Source of the DNA: an uncultured Bacillota bacterium
GTDB lineage: Bacteria; Bacillota; Clostridia; Oscillospirales; Oscillospiraceae
DNA: 38,288 nt
Assembly: GCA_947172355.1 (NCBI GenBank)
Contig: CAMWBA010000009.1
Coordinates: 1-38,288, forward strand
Reading direction: 5' to 3'
The first letter of the stretch is position 1; the number at the start of each line of letters is the position of its first letter. The translations under genes and the position numbers were made by a program. Of the stretch, positions 37,525 through 38,288 are shown in pieces. The notes beneath the pieces are model-generated. The model was not told the origin of the DNA. It searched no databases and saw nothing but the letters and a program-made list of their open reading frames with translations.

Positions 37525-38288
37525 CTTTCCAGTCTCTTACAGACGGCCCGGGCCGCCTGAACGCCGGAGGCCCCCGCCTGAGCCAGCCCTCGGGTGACGC
37601 CTGCGCCGTCACCGGCGGCGAAGAAGTTGGGCAGGGCGGTCTCCAGCTCCTCGGTGAGCTGGAGGCGGGCGGAGTAGAACTTCACCTCCGCGCCGTAGAG
37701 CAGGGTGTCGTAGTTGGCAGTACCGGGGGCGATTTTGTCCAGCTGATAGATCATCTCAATCAGGTCATCCAGCTGCCGCTTGGGCAGGGTGAGGGAGAGA
37801 TCCCCCGGGACGGCGGCGGTAAGGGTGGGCCGGACGGTGGACTTGCCCATGCGGTGCTCGTTGGTGCGCCGTCCGCCCACCAGGTCGCCGAAGCGCTGGA
37901 CCAGCACGCCCCCGGCCAGCATGTTGGACAGGGAGGCCACATGCTTGCCGTAGCGATAGGGCTCGTTGAAGGGCTTGGTGAACCGGTTGGACACCAGCAG
38001 GGCGAAGTTGGTGTTTTCACTGCGCAGGGCGGGGTCGGCATAGGAGTGGCCGTTGACGGTGTTGATGCCCTCCACATTCTCCGCCACCACGTGGCCATAG
38101 GGGTTCATGCAAAAGGTGCGCACGCTGTCGCCGTATTGCTTGGTGCGGTAGACCAGCTTGGACTCGTAGACCACATCGGTGATATGCTCGAAGATGACGG
38201 CGGGCAGCTCCACCCGGACCCCGATGTCCACCTGGTTGTTGAGCAGCTCCAGCCCCAGGTCCTTGCACTGGTTGGAGAACCACTCCGC
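37521..38288 (-). CDS. NAD(P)/FAD-dependent dehydrogenase (COG2509-like), 5'-truncated by window edge
   Basis: C-terminal 255 residues of a flavoprotein; the frame stays open to the right edge, so the N-terminal FAD-binding GxGxxG is outside. Visible are TFCMNPYGHVVAEN, a conserved middle (NTNFALLVSNRFTKPFNEPY), DLVGGRRTNEHRMGKSTVRP and the FAD-binding end FFAAGDGAGVTRGLAQAGASG, which matches the uncharacterised FAD-dependent dehydrogenases of COG2509. A GTG at 38231 is only an internal Val. The stop overlaps the start of the membrane-protein gene by 4 bp. The enzyme's substrate is unknown for the family. Confidence 0.85.
   Translation of the reverse strand, partial: AEWFSNQCKDLGLELLNNQVDIGVRVELPAVIFEHITDVVYESKLVYRTKQYGDSVRTFCMNPYGHVVAENVEGINTVNGHSYADPALRSENTNFALLVSNRFTKPFNEPYRYGKHVASLSNMLAGGVLVQRFGDLVGGRRTNEHRMGKSTVRPTLTAAVPGDLSLTLPKRQLDDLIEMIYQLDKIAPGTANYDTLLYGAEVKFYSARLQLTEELETALPNFFAAGDGAGVTRGLAQAGASGVQAARAVCKRLER

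Overview
The window looks like a chromosomal segment of a GC-rich, low-oxygen gut Firmicute, most likely a Clostridia/Oscillospiraceae-type organism (relatives of Flavonifractor, Oscillibacter and similar). This is inferred from strong GGAGG-type ribosome sites before nearly every gene, a monoderm-style lipoprotein, an S-layer-homology (SLH) protein, the mix of ROK, AraC, TetR and XRE regulators, the GC-rich coding sequence set against AT-rich promoters, and a palindromic GGGCGGCC repeat of a kind I associate with this group. No rRNA, tRNA, CRISPR array, insertion sequence or phage gene was seen.

Layout, left to right. (1) 1-1934: two ABC-2 type exporter permeases, the first cut by the window edge. 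(2) 1997-5442: a damaged catabolic locus on the minus strand (RraA-type aldolase, GltS-type symporter fused by deletion to the tail of a 2-hydroxyacid dehydrogenase) with a divergent LysR regulator. (3) 5578-5960: a heavily decayed remnant of a family 3 beta-glucosidase. (4) 6086-13818: an eight-gene minus-strand sugar operon, read in the order PfkB kinase, Rpe-like epimerase, SIS-domain hexuloisomerase-like protein, DUF4432 epimerase-like protein, D-lyxose-type isomerase, then ATPase, permease and binding protein of a ribose-type ABC importer. It is bounded by a promoter region at about 13.86-13.97 kb and a terminator at 5.98 kb. Upstream lie an AraC and a ROK regulator (14179-16308). (5) 16483-17322: an aldo/keto reductase with a clear promoter and terminator. 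(6) 17360-22849: an operon of membrane-fusion adaptor, MacB/LolD-type ATPase, FtsX/MacB-type permease and SLH protein, with a divergent XRE regulator. (7) 23609-25375: a large ROK-like kinase-fold protein. (8) 25560-27758: MFS transporter, a 79-residue unknown protein and a PHP-family phosphatase in one operon. (9) 27888-33999: an MMPL/RND-type transporter and a large exported coiled-coil protein, flanked by two TetR regulators; the right-hand TetR and the coiled-coil gene share overlapping, mutually exclusive promoters. (10) 34060-38288: mnmE, an unusual DnaA-box-like array, a metallo-beta-lactamase-fold hydrolase, a palindromic repeat, a membrane protein and an incomplete FAD-dependent dehydrogenase.

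How the genes may work together. The sugar operon encodes import, anomer handling, aldose-ketose isomerisation, phosphorylation, C3 epimerisation and a C2/C3 ketone shift, enough for a self-contained route from a rare sugar to fructose-6-phosphate or a pentulose phosphate. The exact sugar is not readable from sequence. The MMPL/coiled-coil and adaptor/ATPase/permease/SLH operons are envelope export or remodelling systems with local regulators. The most unusual non-coding feature is the paired triplet of DnaA-box-like sequences at 35580-35664 next to an AT-rich stretch, which could be a replication-origin element, a DnaA-titration site or a DnaA-controlled promoter for mnmE.
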